DNA of 64,000 bases from contig JASKMD010000013.1 of assembly GCA_030144725.1 (NCBI GenBank), positions 4,337,492 to 4,401,491 on the forward strand, given 5' to 3'. Made by a program: the position numbers and the translations under genes. Of the stretch, positions 29,466 to 40,560 are shown in pieces. The notes beneath the pieces were generated by a model. The model was not told where the DNA came from and made no database searches. It worked only from the letters and a program-made list of their open reading frames with translations. Every line of letters begins with the position of its first letter. Position 1 is the first letter of the stretch. The DNA comes from Haematococcus lacustris (lineage: Eukaryota; Chlorophyta; Chlorophyceae; Chlamydomonadales; Haematococcaceae).

Positions 29466-32400
29466 ATGCAGGACGACCACCGCTCACCCGAGACAGCTGG
29501 AACGTTGGGCCTCCTGGCCCACCACATCAGCAGGCTACCAGGTATGCGCACGGCCGTACTATTAATCTTGATACCTCTTGTCTTTACAGGGTCGGCGGTT
29601 ACCAATCTCCGCCGACCTGCTTTTGCGGCATCTAGCGAAGCTTGCAGTGCTACACACACGGGACAGCGTTGGAACTGCCTGTGCTCAAAAATCGCGGAAA
29701 ACCATTCGCGTTGGAACAGTCCTAAGACGCAGGTCGATTGGGATAGACCTTCAAACCATTGGCGACTGTGTCGGGCTATACCCGCGCAGATTGCACGAAC
29801 ACACTTGGCCACTGGCCTAGGGGCTATACCCCAGCACACATCCCTAGGGGCTATACCCCAACACACATCCCTAGGGGCTATACCCCAACACACATCCCTC
29901 GGGGCTATACCCCAACACACACCCATAGGGGCTATACCCCAGCACACAACCCTAGGGGCTATACCCCAACACACATCCCTAGGGGCTATACCCCAATACA
30001 CATCCCTAGGGGCTATACCCCAACACTCACCCATAGGGGCTATACCCCAACACTCATCCCTAGGGGCTATACCCCAATACACATCCCTAGGGGCTATACC
30101 CCAACACACATCCCTAAAGGCTATACCCCACTACACATCTTTAGGGGCGACACTCCAATACTTAAATATAGGGGTTACACCCCACTACACCAATACAACT
30201 AGACCCTACACCATCATCTTGGTTGCCCATGTCATACATTTGGACATAGAAACCAACACTATAAGACAAGAGGACAAGGTGCTCATAACACACACACATA
30301 CTAAGACAACTGACTGCTGTGCCATCGCTTCGACTACAGGGGGAATGAGCAACGTCAGCCTCGTGGTGGGACACAGCTCTCCCTTCCAGAGACAGGTTAT
30401 GGGCAGGACCATCAGGCAGCTGCCCTTCAGAGGCATCACCTCCACAGCGCCCTTCACCAGCCAGCGTCGAGTGGACCCCAGCTTGGCAGCCATACCGCTA
30501 CATGCGGTGTCTGGACTGCATGGCCAGACCGCACTCAAAACGACCATGCAGGGCCACATTGTCCGCACCACCGGGAAGGGACAACCCACCCTGGATCACA
30601 CCTCGGACGACCCTGAGCTGGCAGCGGAGGAGGTGTCAGCTTGGCTGCAGCAATGCCATGCCCCAGCCCTGGATGGGGTTCAGTTTGAGATGACTAAGAC
30701 CTACACGCAAAAGAGCTACCAATGCCATCCAGCCAACTACACCTTCGCCGTGTCAGCCAGTAATGTCGCAGCCATGCTGGCTGCCCATGAGCAGAACCCC
30801 TACATCACCGATGTAGCTACCCACACAGCAGTCACGAGCGGCAGAATGAGGTGCAGCCTGGAGGAAGTGGGACCCGGCACCTATCCCCAGCTCACCACTG
30901 CCTACATCCAACTCACCAACCTGCAAGGGGGAGATGAGCTGGGTCTTCCCCATCGCAGCCTTACCCACCCACCCACCCTCCTCCCTTCCCTGCGCCATGC
31001 TACACACCTGGCAGTGGGTGCCCTGGTGCTTGCAGTGGCAGGTCCACCACCCACTGAGCCAGAGGGGGTGCCCAGATATGCTGAGACACTGACCACCTCC
31101 CCCCTCTGGCGCGTGATGAAGGCTCTGGACGTGGGCGCTGTCACTGCGGACCCACAGCGCAGGCAGAACTGCTATGTGGTGCACTCGGATACGGACCACT
31201 TGCAGCAACTGCTGGACCGCCACCACCGCATCAGCGTCAGACTTGGTAACACCTTCGCGCTAACCCTTACCTCTACTAACCCTCCACAGCCACCCCCCTA
31301 TTGCATCGCTGTGAGCAGCCCTAGCAGCATTGCAGCAGTGGATGAGCGCTCGACCGCCAAGTACGCAGACCTCCTTAGCATCCTTGTACAACTCCAGGTC
31401 AGAGCATCTATCCTCCACCAACACACACAACCACCACAACACCTCGACACCATCAGGCACCTGAATGTCAAAGCATGCCACAATCATGCATGCCATGGCA
31501 TAGCCACTAGGTCATCATCACCACAAACACATACACTCAGAAACCCATGCTTGCACCGCAACCCCCATGCGACAGCAGCCCGGCATGCGCTGCGGACAAC
31601 AAGTAACCAGCCCACCAAGACACTCAACACGCACCATGCGCACACGATGTCGCAGGCGCAGCACAGCGATCCAGGACCTCTCCTGGCGCTGCTGGTTGGT
31701 GCCTCTGCGGAGCATGAGCAATGGAAGGAGCGCATCCGTACTGAGACTACGCGGCCGCTTACCTTCACCAACCTGCAAGGTGACCTGCTCACCCTGGAGC
31801 TGACGGGCAACACCCTGGCCTCCCTAGTGGTCACTAGGAGCGACCCGCTCACCCAGCAGGTGACCAGGGAGAGCCTGGAAGCAGCAGCGGTGCAGTGCGC
31901 AGCCCTCGCCTTCTGTGCCACAGACGGCACCCCTCTCTACTCATGCAGCAAGGGGCAGGTCAGCAAGGAGATGCTGATTCAAGTAGGCAGCAGCCCAGAT
32001 ATGGTGAACCTCCTGGCAGCAGCGCACTTCATGGGGGATGATCTGAAGGTGGGGGGTGAGGTTATCAAGGTGGGCCTACCCTACCGCTACCTCACGGGTA
32101 AGGGCGACCAGGTGGTCTGGATTGACAAGCTCAGCAACAAAGGGCTGGACTACCAATCTGGGAGGGTGGTGAGCAGTGAAGAGGCAGCAGCGGCTAATCT
32201 CAGCAAGACGAGCCTAGGCAGCATCACCAACCAGGATGGATTCGTCTTCAGGTGTATCGCCTCCATTGCCGATGGCAGCAGCATGGCCGAAATAGCAGGC
32301 GCTAACGCCACTCGCACCATGCAGGCCAAGGCCACCACGGCCATGGCCTCCGCCAGGGTGGACCCAGTTGGGCCAAGCAGCTACGCACCGCAAGTCAGAC

Positions 32401-35400
32401 GCGCCAACACACACCTGGGCCCCACACCCATGCGGACAGCAGCAGCCCCCCGTCGAGGCTGGGCCGCAGAGTCCTGTCAAAATGCGACGCAGATCCGTGT
32501 CCTCCCTCCACGGGCAGAGGGAGCTCGGCCCACACCCCATGGCCCCCCTCCCTCTGGCCGCCCCGCTACACAGGGCCCCCTCCCACCAGGCCGGCCAACA
32601 CAGCAGCCTCGGCCGCAACCTGCTAGCAGGGGACCATCCCCCATCTCCTCAGGCGGCAGACACAGCCGCAACCCGAGCAGGGGCAGCAGCGGTAGCAGCA
32701 TTGGAGCCTTCGACGAGCTCGCCATCGAGGCCGGGTACATGAATATGAACCGGGTGAGGAATAAGGAGCGCCCCCACACTCCCCCAGACAGAGACAATAC
32801 TAGGAACGCCTCACCCGGCTGCTGGTACCGTAGTACCATGTCTGACCCCATCCTCACCACGGATATCATCACACGTGCACATAAGACTCACCACATGCTT
32901 GCACGTAATACCATGCGGAGGGTCAGGCCCTCCACACCACCTTTGAATAACCAATTACAAGCAACAAACCACCATGCCCTCACCACACGGAGAAGCCACA
33001 ATGAGCCAAAGACCACTGCCTACTGCAATACGCCATGCAGGCCCCATCTGACCCTGCTGTGGACGCGCCCACCCCAGCAGCCCAGGGGGGAGGAGCATCC
33101 ACAGCAATGCGCGGGGAGGCGGCAGCAGCAGCAGTGGCCCTTGGCGATGGATCTCTTCGTCTGCAAGGTAGGCTATCCCCCGAATGCCACCTGCCCCAGC
33201 CCTCCACATACACACCCAGGATCCCATACTAGCAACATTGGCGTGAGAAATCTGACCCACAACCTACCAGCCCTCCACGCCGCAGAAACTGGCCCAGGCA
33301 ACAACCGCGACACCGACGCCATGGAGGGCGACACAAGCCTGGTAAGGGAGCAGGACTCCGCCCCACGCCAACATGCAACCCACAGGCTCATTCTCTACAC
33401 CCAACTTACCCCCCCCGACCACCCTCCTCGCAGATCCCCACGGGAGAAGAGGCTGGGGTGGGAGCTGGACAGGAGTACCCACCCCTCTCCAACAACCCCG
33501 CCTACATGCCAGGTAGGCCGAGACGCCCCTGGCATCAGCATAGAAGTACAACATGCAGGCACCCACACCAATCCCAGACACTTGGAAACACGACGGAGGA
33601 CACACTGCGCCGCAGGCACCGCTGGTGGCCGGGTTTGGGGTGCCCCACTGGCACGCAAGGCGGCAGCAGACACCCGGGACCCGCAGGTGGGCAGCACCAC
33701 CCACCCCACCCTAGGCCACAGGGAAAGTCCCACCAATGCCCACCACCCTACCCATACCCACCAGAACAACCTGACCACAGAACACCGCTGCCACCACCCA
33801 CACAGGCCGCACCATACAGCGCCGAGCGTGAAACGCAACGACCACGGAGAGGTCTGGAGCGCCCAGCTAGCAGCCGCAACTTGGGACAACAACTATCTGA
33901 GGCAACAGGTAACCAGACCCCTGACCCCTACGGGCCGCAACACACGCACTCAAGTAGGGGAAAGGTACGGACGTTGCCCACACCAACCATCAACTGCGTG
34001 TAACCCTGCAGGAGGCTCGCTGTACGGCGGGGGACTACCGCTGGAAGATGCGAGCATGGAGGACCCAGCGGTAAGCCATGACCCCGAACCCGCGCTGGCC
34101 CAGCCCCATGCACATGACCAGCCATCAACACTACCACACCCCAACATGCCGGGACAACACCACAGTCTCCGCACAGATCACACACCGCACCCCCACCCCA
34201 CCACCACCACCATATCTGCTACTGGCTTGCACACCCAAAACGGCACATCCCACACCACTGTGGCTTGTATAGCTACTGGCCATGCGTTGGGAAGGGCCAG
34301 TGGGCAGCAGCTAACCAATCACGCCCAAACAGGCAGGAGACAGCAATCGGATGGCAGACACGACAGGTGGCACCCCGCAGGAACCCACAAGCAATGCGGA
34401 GGACACACACATACACATCAAGTGTCAGCCGGGGACCATGCCTTTAATGCCCACACCTGCCCGTACACTCCCTACACCGCTGCCACCTGCACGTCCGCAG
34501 GAGACGCGTGGGGACGGCACGGCCGGCAGCAGCTGATTGTCCCAACCCAGGCTGGCTTTAAGCACAATGCCACAAAGCCAGATAACACACTGGCCACTAA
34601 CCGGGAGCTTAGACGAGCAGCTGCCTGGCCAGACGTTGTCGTCCACGGCTACAGCCAAGGGGGGACTAGACAGGCAGCGACCATTAGCACCCTCTCTGTT
34701 AGGGCCCATGGGCCCAGGAAGGGGGCAGACGTGCATAGGGGTAGAAGCGTAGCAGCCCTCCACAGATGTAGCAATGAGATGGTGGACTGTAGGGAGGCAT
34801 GTAACACCCCATGCCAACTCAGGCCCAACGACCCCGATACACACGGCACGCACCTAGGCAACAGACAGCACAGCCACCCACCTCCCTTCCCACCCAAGAG
34901 GTGGTCCATCAATAACCTAGTCAACATGCTTGTGAACGCTGCCATCGGCACGCAAATGATCACCTTCCTCTGCCAAAACATTGGCCAGAACACGCAACCC
35001 ACCATGAAGGACTCCAACAAGTGCCTTAGAAGACACAGGAAACTGCTTAGCAAAATCAAGGCAACAGTCAGAGCTATCAGCTACAACACTATGACAGGGA
35101 TAGACGGCACTCTATCCGCCTCTAGTTCTCTATGTAAGCTCAGGAATAGATTCCACCTCTCCACACACGGTGCCAACAACAACCAACCCCACACAGTCTA
35201 CCAATTCAATAGCACCCTCCACGTCTACTACTGCTACCAAACTGCAGAACACGGACGAGACACCGCCTGGGCCATAGGCAAGATAGACATCATGTCCGCC
35301 GTCAGGGCTGTCTACGTGACATGGCTCCTGCTAGCAGCTGGGGATGTTGAGGCCAACCCCGGCCCAGCCAGGGAGCACTACCAGCAGGCCAGACATAGCT

Positions 35401-36707
35401 CCGCGTGCCAGGTTTATTCCCTGAACAACGCTGCAGGCCACGAATGGGTCACCAAGCATGACATAGACAAATTTTACGACAATAGGCTCACCCAACTCAC
35501 GGACCCATTTGAACGAGGCGCATGGCTGCTTGCTAGAGGCGCGGACGGCTACTCTGACGAAGTCATTGAAATGTATTTACATGTCCACTACGGCCTAGCG
35601 GTACAACACATCGCCCAACTCAACCAACCCACCGATTGGACTGCTGACAACCTTGGGAACCTCGCCTGCCAGTACGGCACACACACATTTCTGTGCAGAA
35701 GGCCAGGCCACAGCATGGCCATGACATGCAACGACGGCACATGGCACCTACTGGACTCCATGAAATCAACACCGACGCCCATCTCGCGCATCCCTGCTGC
35801 AGCCAAGCGGACTACGCACCAGCTCTTTGTCATCACGCCTAACACCCGCTCACGGGAGCAGATACGCATGTGCGAGGAAAAAGGCATCCACAACATCATT
35901 AGCCACGCGGAACATACAAGCAACCACAATCTCAACACCATAGCAGTCGAACCCACCCCCCACACAGTTACAGCCCAGAACCTAGCTCATCCCTACATGG
36001 AAAGGCAATACGAAGAGTGTTGCCTAGTGCATGCTTTTAACATGGCCATGGGAAAGAAATGCATTGACTACCACGCAGTCATCAACCACTGCAAGCAGCT
36101 AGCAGAGCACCTACAAAACCTTGCACAAGTAGCACGAGACATAGGGCACACAGTACGCACCTTCAGAACAGAGCACATCTACCATGCGAATGGTAAGTTC
36201 TCATCTGATACACTGAACCACTACCTCTACCGCAAACATCAAGAGCTACACACGTACCTGCACCCTGCCTCAACCTACCTTCCCATCCAGAGCATCACCC
36301 CCGAGGTAATCACAGCCGCTATTGCAAGTACGGGCGCTACACGCAACGATGCTGTCATCCTGCTATCCTACCAACACGCTACAACCATTAAGCACACACA
36401 ACAAGGGTGGCACCAGCTGGACTCACTCAACCGCATGCCTAAACCACTATCCACACCTGAGGAATGGAGCAGCCTCCAAGGAAACATACTCACCATATGC
36501 ACGGGCGATGTAAGGCACACTAGATTCGTTAGAAGGGAGATCTGGATAGCGGACCCACTGGAGGCCACCACCCCATCAGCGCTAGCAGCACACTTCCAAG
36601 ACCACTTGGAACCGATAGACTTGACCAAAGACAACACAGAGGCAAGGGAGACCACCGCCCCCTTACATGCGACCACCGCGAACGCCGAGACCAGCTACAC
36701 AGCGGAT
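29466..36707 (+). CDS. Polyprotein-like frame with 2A motif and two Josephin-like modules (partial)
   Basis: From ATG 29466 the frame is free of stops to the gap (about 2,414 codons); beyond the gap it is not real. In order: a Ser/Arg-rich start; a possible 48-bp intron at 29,542-29,589 (GTATGC ... TCTTTACAG, multiple of three); a 14-unit GAIPQHTSL-type repeat (about residues 119-243); two unrecognised globular-looking regions (about 294-640 and 728-985); a long Pro/His/Thr/Arg-rich stretch (about 1,000-1,820); a strip ending VTWLLLAAGDVEANPGP (to about residue 1,967); then two Josephin-like modules. The Pro/His-rich part is low in T on this strand, so openness there may be compositional, and several good donor/acceptor pairs (for example donors at 33,510 and 33,909, acceptors near 33,432 and 34,010) allow a spliced reading instead. 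I trust the 2A-protease part most, the region 32.9-34.9 kb least. Confidence 0.55.
29819..30195 (+). repeat. 27-bp coding minisatellite, 14 units
   Basis: Unit GGGGCTATACCCC followed by AACACACATCCCTA, 27 bp, so nine residues (GAIPQHTSL and variants). Eleven units are nearly identical; the last three (KAIPHYTSL, GATLQYLNI, GVTPHYTN) are progressively diverged. Each unit contains GGGG-CTATA-CCCC, a small 4-bp-stem hairpin, and most unit junctions form the palindrome CCCTAGGG. Confidence 0.9.
35304..35366 (+). other. 2A-like ribosome-skipping motif
   Basis: Residues of the long frame read VTWLLLAAGDVEANPGP, matching the 2A consensus D(V/I)ExNPGP with the usual hydrophobic Leu-rich lead and a Gly before the Asp. 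DVEANPGP is 35,343-35,366. In known 2A sequences the ribosome skips the Gly-Pro bond, so the upstream product would end ...NPG and the protease part would start with Pro. All consensus residues are present, so it should be functional if translated. Confidence 0.8.
35367..35850 (+). other. First Josephin-like cysteine-protease module
   Basis: Directly after the 2A motif. Cys at frame residue 1,981 (SACQVYSLNNAAG), His at 2,082 (PGHSMAMTCNDG) and Asp at 2,097 (WHLLDSM). The Cys-x-x-x-x-(L/F)-N-N context, about 100 residues to His and 15 from His to Asp/Asn followed by Ser, match the layout of Josephin peptidases (ataxin-3 type deubiquitinases). The second residue group (C-x-x-H) has Tyr here in place of His. 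Substrate unknown; it could process the polyprotein or act on ubiquitin. Confidence 0.55.
35985..36510 (+). other. Second Josephin-like cysteine-protease module
   Basis: Cys at residue 2,186 (ECCLVHAFNMAMG), His at 2,304 (SYQHATTIKHTQQG) and Asp at 2,319 (WHQLDSLNRMPKPLS). His-Asp spacing is exactly 15 as in the first module; Cys-His is 118 against 101. The His of C-x-x-H is present here. The two modules look like a tandem duplication of one ancestral domain, now diverged. The sequence continues about 65 residues to the gap with a Thr-rich tail. Confidence 0.55.
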
Positions 36708-37207
36708 NNNNNNNNNNNNNNNNNNNNNNNNNNNNNNNNNNNNNNNNNNNNNNNNNNNNNNNNNNNNNNNNNNNNNNNNNNNNNNNNNNNNNNNNNNNNN
36801 NNNNNNNNNNNNNNNNNNNNNNNNNNNNNNNNNNNNNNNNNNNNNNNNNNNNNNNNNNNNNNNNNNNNNNNNNNNNNNNNNNNNNNNNNNNNNNNNNNNN
36901 NNNNNNNNNNNNNNNNNNNNNNNNNNNNNNNNNNNNNNNNNNNNNNNNNNNNNNNNNNNNNNNNNNNNNNNNNNNNNNNNNNNNNNNNNNNNNNNNNNNN
37001 NNNNNNNNNNNNNNNNNNNNNNNNNNNNNNNNNNNNNNNNNNNNNNNNNNNNNNNNNNNNNNNNNNNNNNNNNNNNNNNNNNNNNNNNNNNNNNNNNNNN
37101 NNNNNNNNNNNNNNNNNNNNNNNNNNNNNNNNNNNNNNNNNNNNNNNNNNNNNNNNNNNNNNNNNNNNNNNNNNNNNNNNNNNNNNNNNNNNNNNNNNNN
37201 NNNNNNN
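36708..37207. other. Assembly gap, 500 N
   Basis: Exactly 500 N, the same as the second gap, so a placeholder of unknown true size. The mobile element ends in it on the left and the 3' half of a family gene is lost in it on the right. Confidence 0.99.
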
Positions 37208-38036
37208 GCTGGAGGCCAGGCATCAACACCTCCGCGCCAACATCCAGGCTGAGATGCTGAAGTCTGACACCATGGAACAGGTTGGCCAGGGTGACGGCTC
37301 CTGACTCAGGTCGCTTGGGCTGGGTGATGGTGCTGCCGGTGAGGTCCAGCTGCTGCAGCTGCAGGGACAGACGCTGGTGGGAGAGCAGGGCAGCCAGACT
37401 ACTGCAGGGGATAGAGTAGCCGTGAAGGGCCAGGGAGGTCAGGCGTGGGATGCTATCTATCAAGTGCTGAGCAAGGTCCATGCAGTCCAGCGGTAGGACA
37501 ACCTCGGCGTCTGAGGTATCGAGGCTGACCAGCTCGCACGTCTCCGCGGCTGCACAGCTGCTCAGCCTGTTCAGGACATCGTGCAGCAGCCGCATGTAGT
37601 GCCCGCTGCCGAGAGCGTGCGGCTGTACCAAGATTAGCGCGAACCTCCGCGTCCTAGCGCTCAGGGCTGCGACGACGCGGCTCGTGAGCAGCTGGTTGCA
37701 CCGGTGCGTATCCAGCTGGATGCGGAAGGCTGAGGCGTGTAGGAGGTTAGTCTGGGAGAAGGTGCGGCACGTAAGGGACAGCGCTCCACCCGCACCGAGC
37801 TGCACGGCCCGCCTGACCACGTCGTCCACCAGCCCCGCAGGCAGGCTCAGCAGCGGGATAGGCGCACGCGCTGCTGAGTATGCCTTGACAGGAGCGTTGG
37901 GAGGCACACGCCGCATGCTCATAATTGCCGCTGCCCGCAATGCTGCCGGTGACGGGGACGGACTGGTGACGCAGGAGAGTTGGCCCGCTTGGTGCCAAAT
38001 GTCACACAGCGCCACAGCCTTCAGCCAGTGAATCAT
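37208..38036 (-). CDS. F-box-like/LRR protein, partial at gap (third N-terminal class)
   Basis: N-terminal part of a close paralogue of the gene at 1,302-2,978; the coding sequence enters the gap at LMPGLQ. The frame is open to 38,111, but the first good ATG near the homologous leader is at 38,036 (MIHWLKAVALCDIW); a further in-frame ATG (MSMRRVPPN) corresponds to the start chosen for the paralogue. F-box-like strip LLSLPAGLVDDVVRRAVQLG ... LSLTCRTFSQTNLLH, then leucine-rich repeats (LTSLALHGYSIP, QLQQLDLTGS). By comparison with the paralogue, roughly 970 bp of coding sequence are missing. Confidence 0.75.
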
Positions 38037-38691
38037 AGCTACTGCTGAAGGGTTCAATACGCAACAAGTGCACGGCGACCTTCCATTGCTCAACAGTTTG
38101 CCCCAGCACAATCGTCGTGCACAGCTTCAGAGCACAACCTCCGTGCCAACATCCAGGCTCAGATGCTGAAGGTTATAGCCTGCAGGCCTTCACAAGTACA
38201 CAGTATCCTCTCACTGCTCCGCAGTTTGCACCACCACAAGAGGCGCAGCCATCAACCACCTTGTCCGCATCATCACTACAATGCATTGGCACACTGGCCA
38301 CAGAAAGATCAACATCAACCAAAACTATCACCACAATGCATTGGCACACTGACAACAGACACTGGGAACGAAATGCCACTGTCAACATCATCATGTCATC
38401 ACAGACGCCTTGCCCACCAACATGCAGCAGCAGCCCTGTCTGGACCACAACACCACTGCAGCCCCATCTTCATTGACCACATCAAAGGCACGTACAGGCA
38501 CATACAGCGCGGGCCAGGCAGGCAGAGGCTGGTGAGAAGGGGTTGCGCAAAACATGTGAAGACTCCAGGTTGCCGCATCATCACCAAGGCACACACTGCT
38601 GTTGGCACACATGGTCAGGGCCGCCCATGCGCCTGCGAGCAAAGCATATGTGGCTGCTGCTGCTCCTGGCAGGGGTGCACACACTTGTGAC
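38037..38691. other. Spacer between paired family loci
   Basis: Similar to 2,979-3,675 in its right half. Contains two copies of CAATGCATTGGCACACTG (38,278 and 38,336 region) about 58 bp apart. No gene seen. Confidence 0.5.
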
Positions 38692-40392
38692 TCAGGATGT
38701 ATCCGTTCCGATCTTTAAACCACACCCTGAGCTTGCCCGGCTGGCAAAGGGGGCTGGCCTGCCAGCATGCATGCAACCTATAGGAGCATGATGGCCGTGT
38801 GATGCAAATGCCCAGCCACCTGGCCCAGGGCTGCTCAGCCATGAGCTGCAGCGACTGACACATGGCTGCACGGTGGGCATGCGCTGCACCAGCTGGTGCC
38901 AGAACTCCAGGGAGGGGGTCAGGCTGCCGTGACAGAATTCAAGCTGTGTGCAGCCCTGGCACAATGGCGCCAGTGTCAGAACATCAGCCGCACCCAATTC
39001 CATGTGGGTCACCCCCAACAACCCCCAGCTGCAATGCGTCAGCGCTTGCAACACAGGCACCAACTGCTGCAGCTTTATGAGCTGCTCTGCTGCCATGGCA
39101 GGGGTATCTGGCATGACAAACATACTCAGTCGCAAGGCCTTGATCCTCTCTGGCACCTTGCAAGCCTGTGTCAGGTTATGGACTGCAGCTGCCACCAGAG
39201 CGCAGTGGTTATCTTGGCCAGTATGTATGGCAAGCTCTCCCAACACCAGGGGCTGGGTAAGGGAGTGCAGCGGTAGGTGTGTCACAGTGGCGGAGTCAAC
39301 ATAGCCTGTGAGCTCTAGCCGCTGCCAGCTGCAGGGCGCATCCGCATGTGAGATGGTCAGCCCCTCCAGTCAACCAAGCAGGATGCTGGTAAGCTGGGTG
39401 GCTGCCAGCAGCGTGTCCAGATGCTCCTGCCCCTTGACTGCTGCGCCAGGCAGCTGCAGGGTGTGCAGCCGAGGCAACGCCTGCAGCAGCCCAGGCAGAC
39501 CCTCCAGGTCAAGAGTCCGGGAGATTGTCAGCACCCGCAGCTGAGCCAGGGGCTGCAGTTCTGCATTGAACTCATAAAGGCCCCACAACTTACCCTCCCG
39601 CTGCTGGATGCACAGCTGTGTCAGGTGCTGGGCCAAGGGCTGCAGGTTGGGCAGGAGGGGCCTGTCTTGCCCTTCAACCCTGTTGTCAATCAGCAGGCTC
39701 AGCTGCTTGAGCCTGGATGCATGGAACAGAGTGGCCAGGGTGGCTGCCCCTGGCTTAGGCCGCTGAGCCTGCTGCTGGAGGATGGTGGTGCTGCTGAGGT
39801 CCAGCTGCTGCAGCTGCTGGGACAGGCGTGGGTGGGCGAGCAGGCTGGCTAGACCACGGCAGGAGATGGTATAGTTGTGGAGTGACAGGGAGGTCAGGCC
39901 TGGGAAACAGCCCATAAAGTGCTGAGCAATGTCGGGACTGCAGTGCAGAGGCTTGAGAGGGCTTTGGGAGGGCTTCTGGGTGTTTCTTAGGTTGCAGGAT
40001 TCTACGGCTGCACAGCTGGCCAGCTTTTTCAGAACCTTGGTCAGCAGCCTGATGTACTGCCTGCTGTTCTGTTCCTGCTGTTGCTCCAGAGTCAGGGCCA
40101 GCTTGCTTCTCTTGGATTGCAGAGCTGCGACGACGCGTGGTGTGAACATCTGGTCGCAGCGCTGGCTGTCCAGCTGGATACGGAGAGAGCGGGCGTGCCA
40201 AAGTTTGATCTTGGAGAAGTCGGGGCAGGTGAGAGACAGGGCTCCTCCGGCACCCAGCCGCGCAGCCCGAGAGGCAATGTCCGCAATGAGCGCCTCAGGA
40301 AGCTCCAGCAGGGGGTTTCCAAGGTTTGCTAAAATTGCCTGGACGGGCACGTCGCTGGCGGTTACATCGCTGCGCCTGCGCCTCTTGGCCAT
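38692..40392 (-). pseudogene. F-box-like/LRR pseudogene, MVKRRR class
   Basis: Starts at ATG 40392 (MAKRRRRSDVTASD); the frame is nominally open a few codons upstream but without another ATG. F-box-like segment about residues 25-70 (LLELPEALIADIASRAARLG ... LTCPDFSKIKLWH). An in-frame TGA at 39,370-39,372 interrupts the leucine-rich repeat part after AATQLTSILLG; coding then continues through PCSWQRLELTGYVD to EFWHQLVQRMPTVQ. Near 38,865 a deletion shifts the frame, so QPWARWLGICI is read in another frame and the usual stop after KLRVWFK is lost. Two independent lesions make it a pseudogene. It pairs with the partial gene to its left as 3,676-5,394 pairs with 1,302-2,978. Confidence 0.85.
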
Positions 40393-40560
40393 GGCTGTAC
40401 CGATGAGCAACTACTCCAAAAACAGAGCCACTGCGGACGGGCGATCTAATATCACATTTTGAAGCGTCGACTTGTCCGCAGCATTCTGTCCTGCTCTCTC
40501 TACACATGCACATGCGTATGAGTATGAACTGCCAGTCCCCTTGCTCCAGCCCTCGCCACC
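40393..40560 (-). promoter_or_regulatory. Upstream region of MVKRRR-class pseudogene
   Basis: On the minus strand GGACAGAATGCTGCGGAC at 40,474-40,491 is a weakened form of the class motif, 81 bp before the ATG. A strip reading GGAGCAAGGGGACTGGCAG lies at 40,530-40,548, as upstream of 47,656. Confidence 0.5.

Larger units (their letters stand above)
29358..36707 (+). mobile_element. Large mobile element encoding a 2A-containing polyprotein (3' part missing)
   Basis: The left end is set by comparison with the duplicate block: sequence is shared to 29,357 and novel from 29,358 (GACTTTTTCGGTTG...). It interrupts an F-box-like/LRR gene copy, which indicates insertion. The element contains a hairpin near its end, a coding minisatellite, a very long plus-strand frame, a 2A-like motif and two cysteine-protease-like modules. 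2A motifs at the start of an ORF are known from several non-LTR retrotransposon clades, and the algal Dualen (RandI) LINE family encodes a cysteine protease; these two facts make a LINE the best guess. No reverse transcriptase, endonuclease or RNase H is visible before the 500-N gap at 36,708, so class is not established. Right end, poly(A) or target-site duplication cannot be seen. Confidence 0.6.

Noticed and set aside
29819..30195. CRISPR-like array
   Set aside because: Units are contiguous 27-mers without spacers, in a eukaryotic mobile element; it is a minisatellite.
31246..31289. 44-bp intron (GTAACA ... CTCCACAG) in the large element
   Set aside because: Removing it shifts the frame into an early stop, whereas the unspliced frame continues as plausible protein.
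36708..37304. Continuation of the long plus-strand frame through the gap to 37,304
   Set aside because: The 500 N are untranslatable placeholders, and sequence right of the gap is the opposite strand of an LRR gene.
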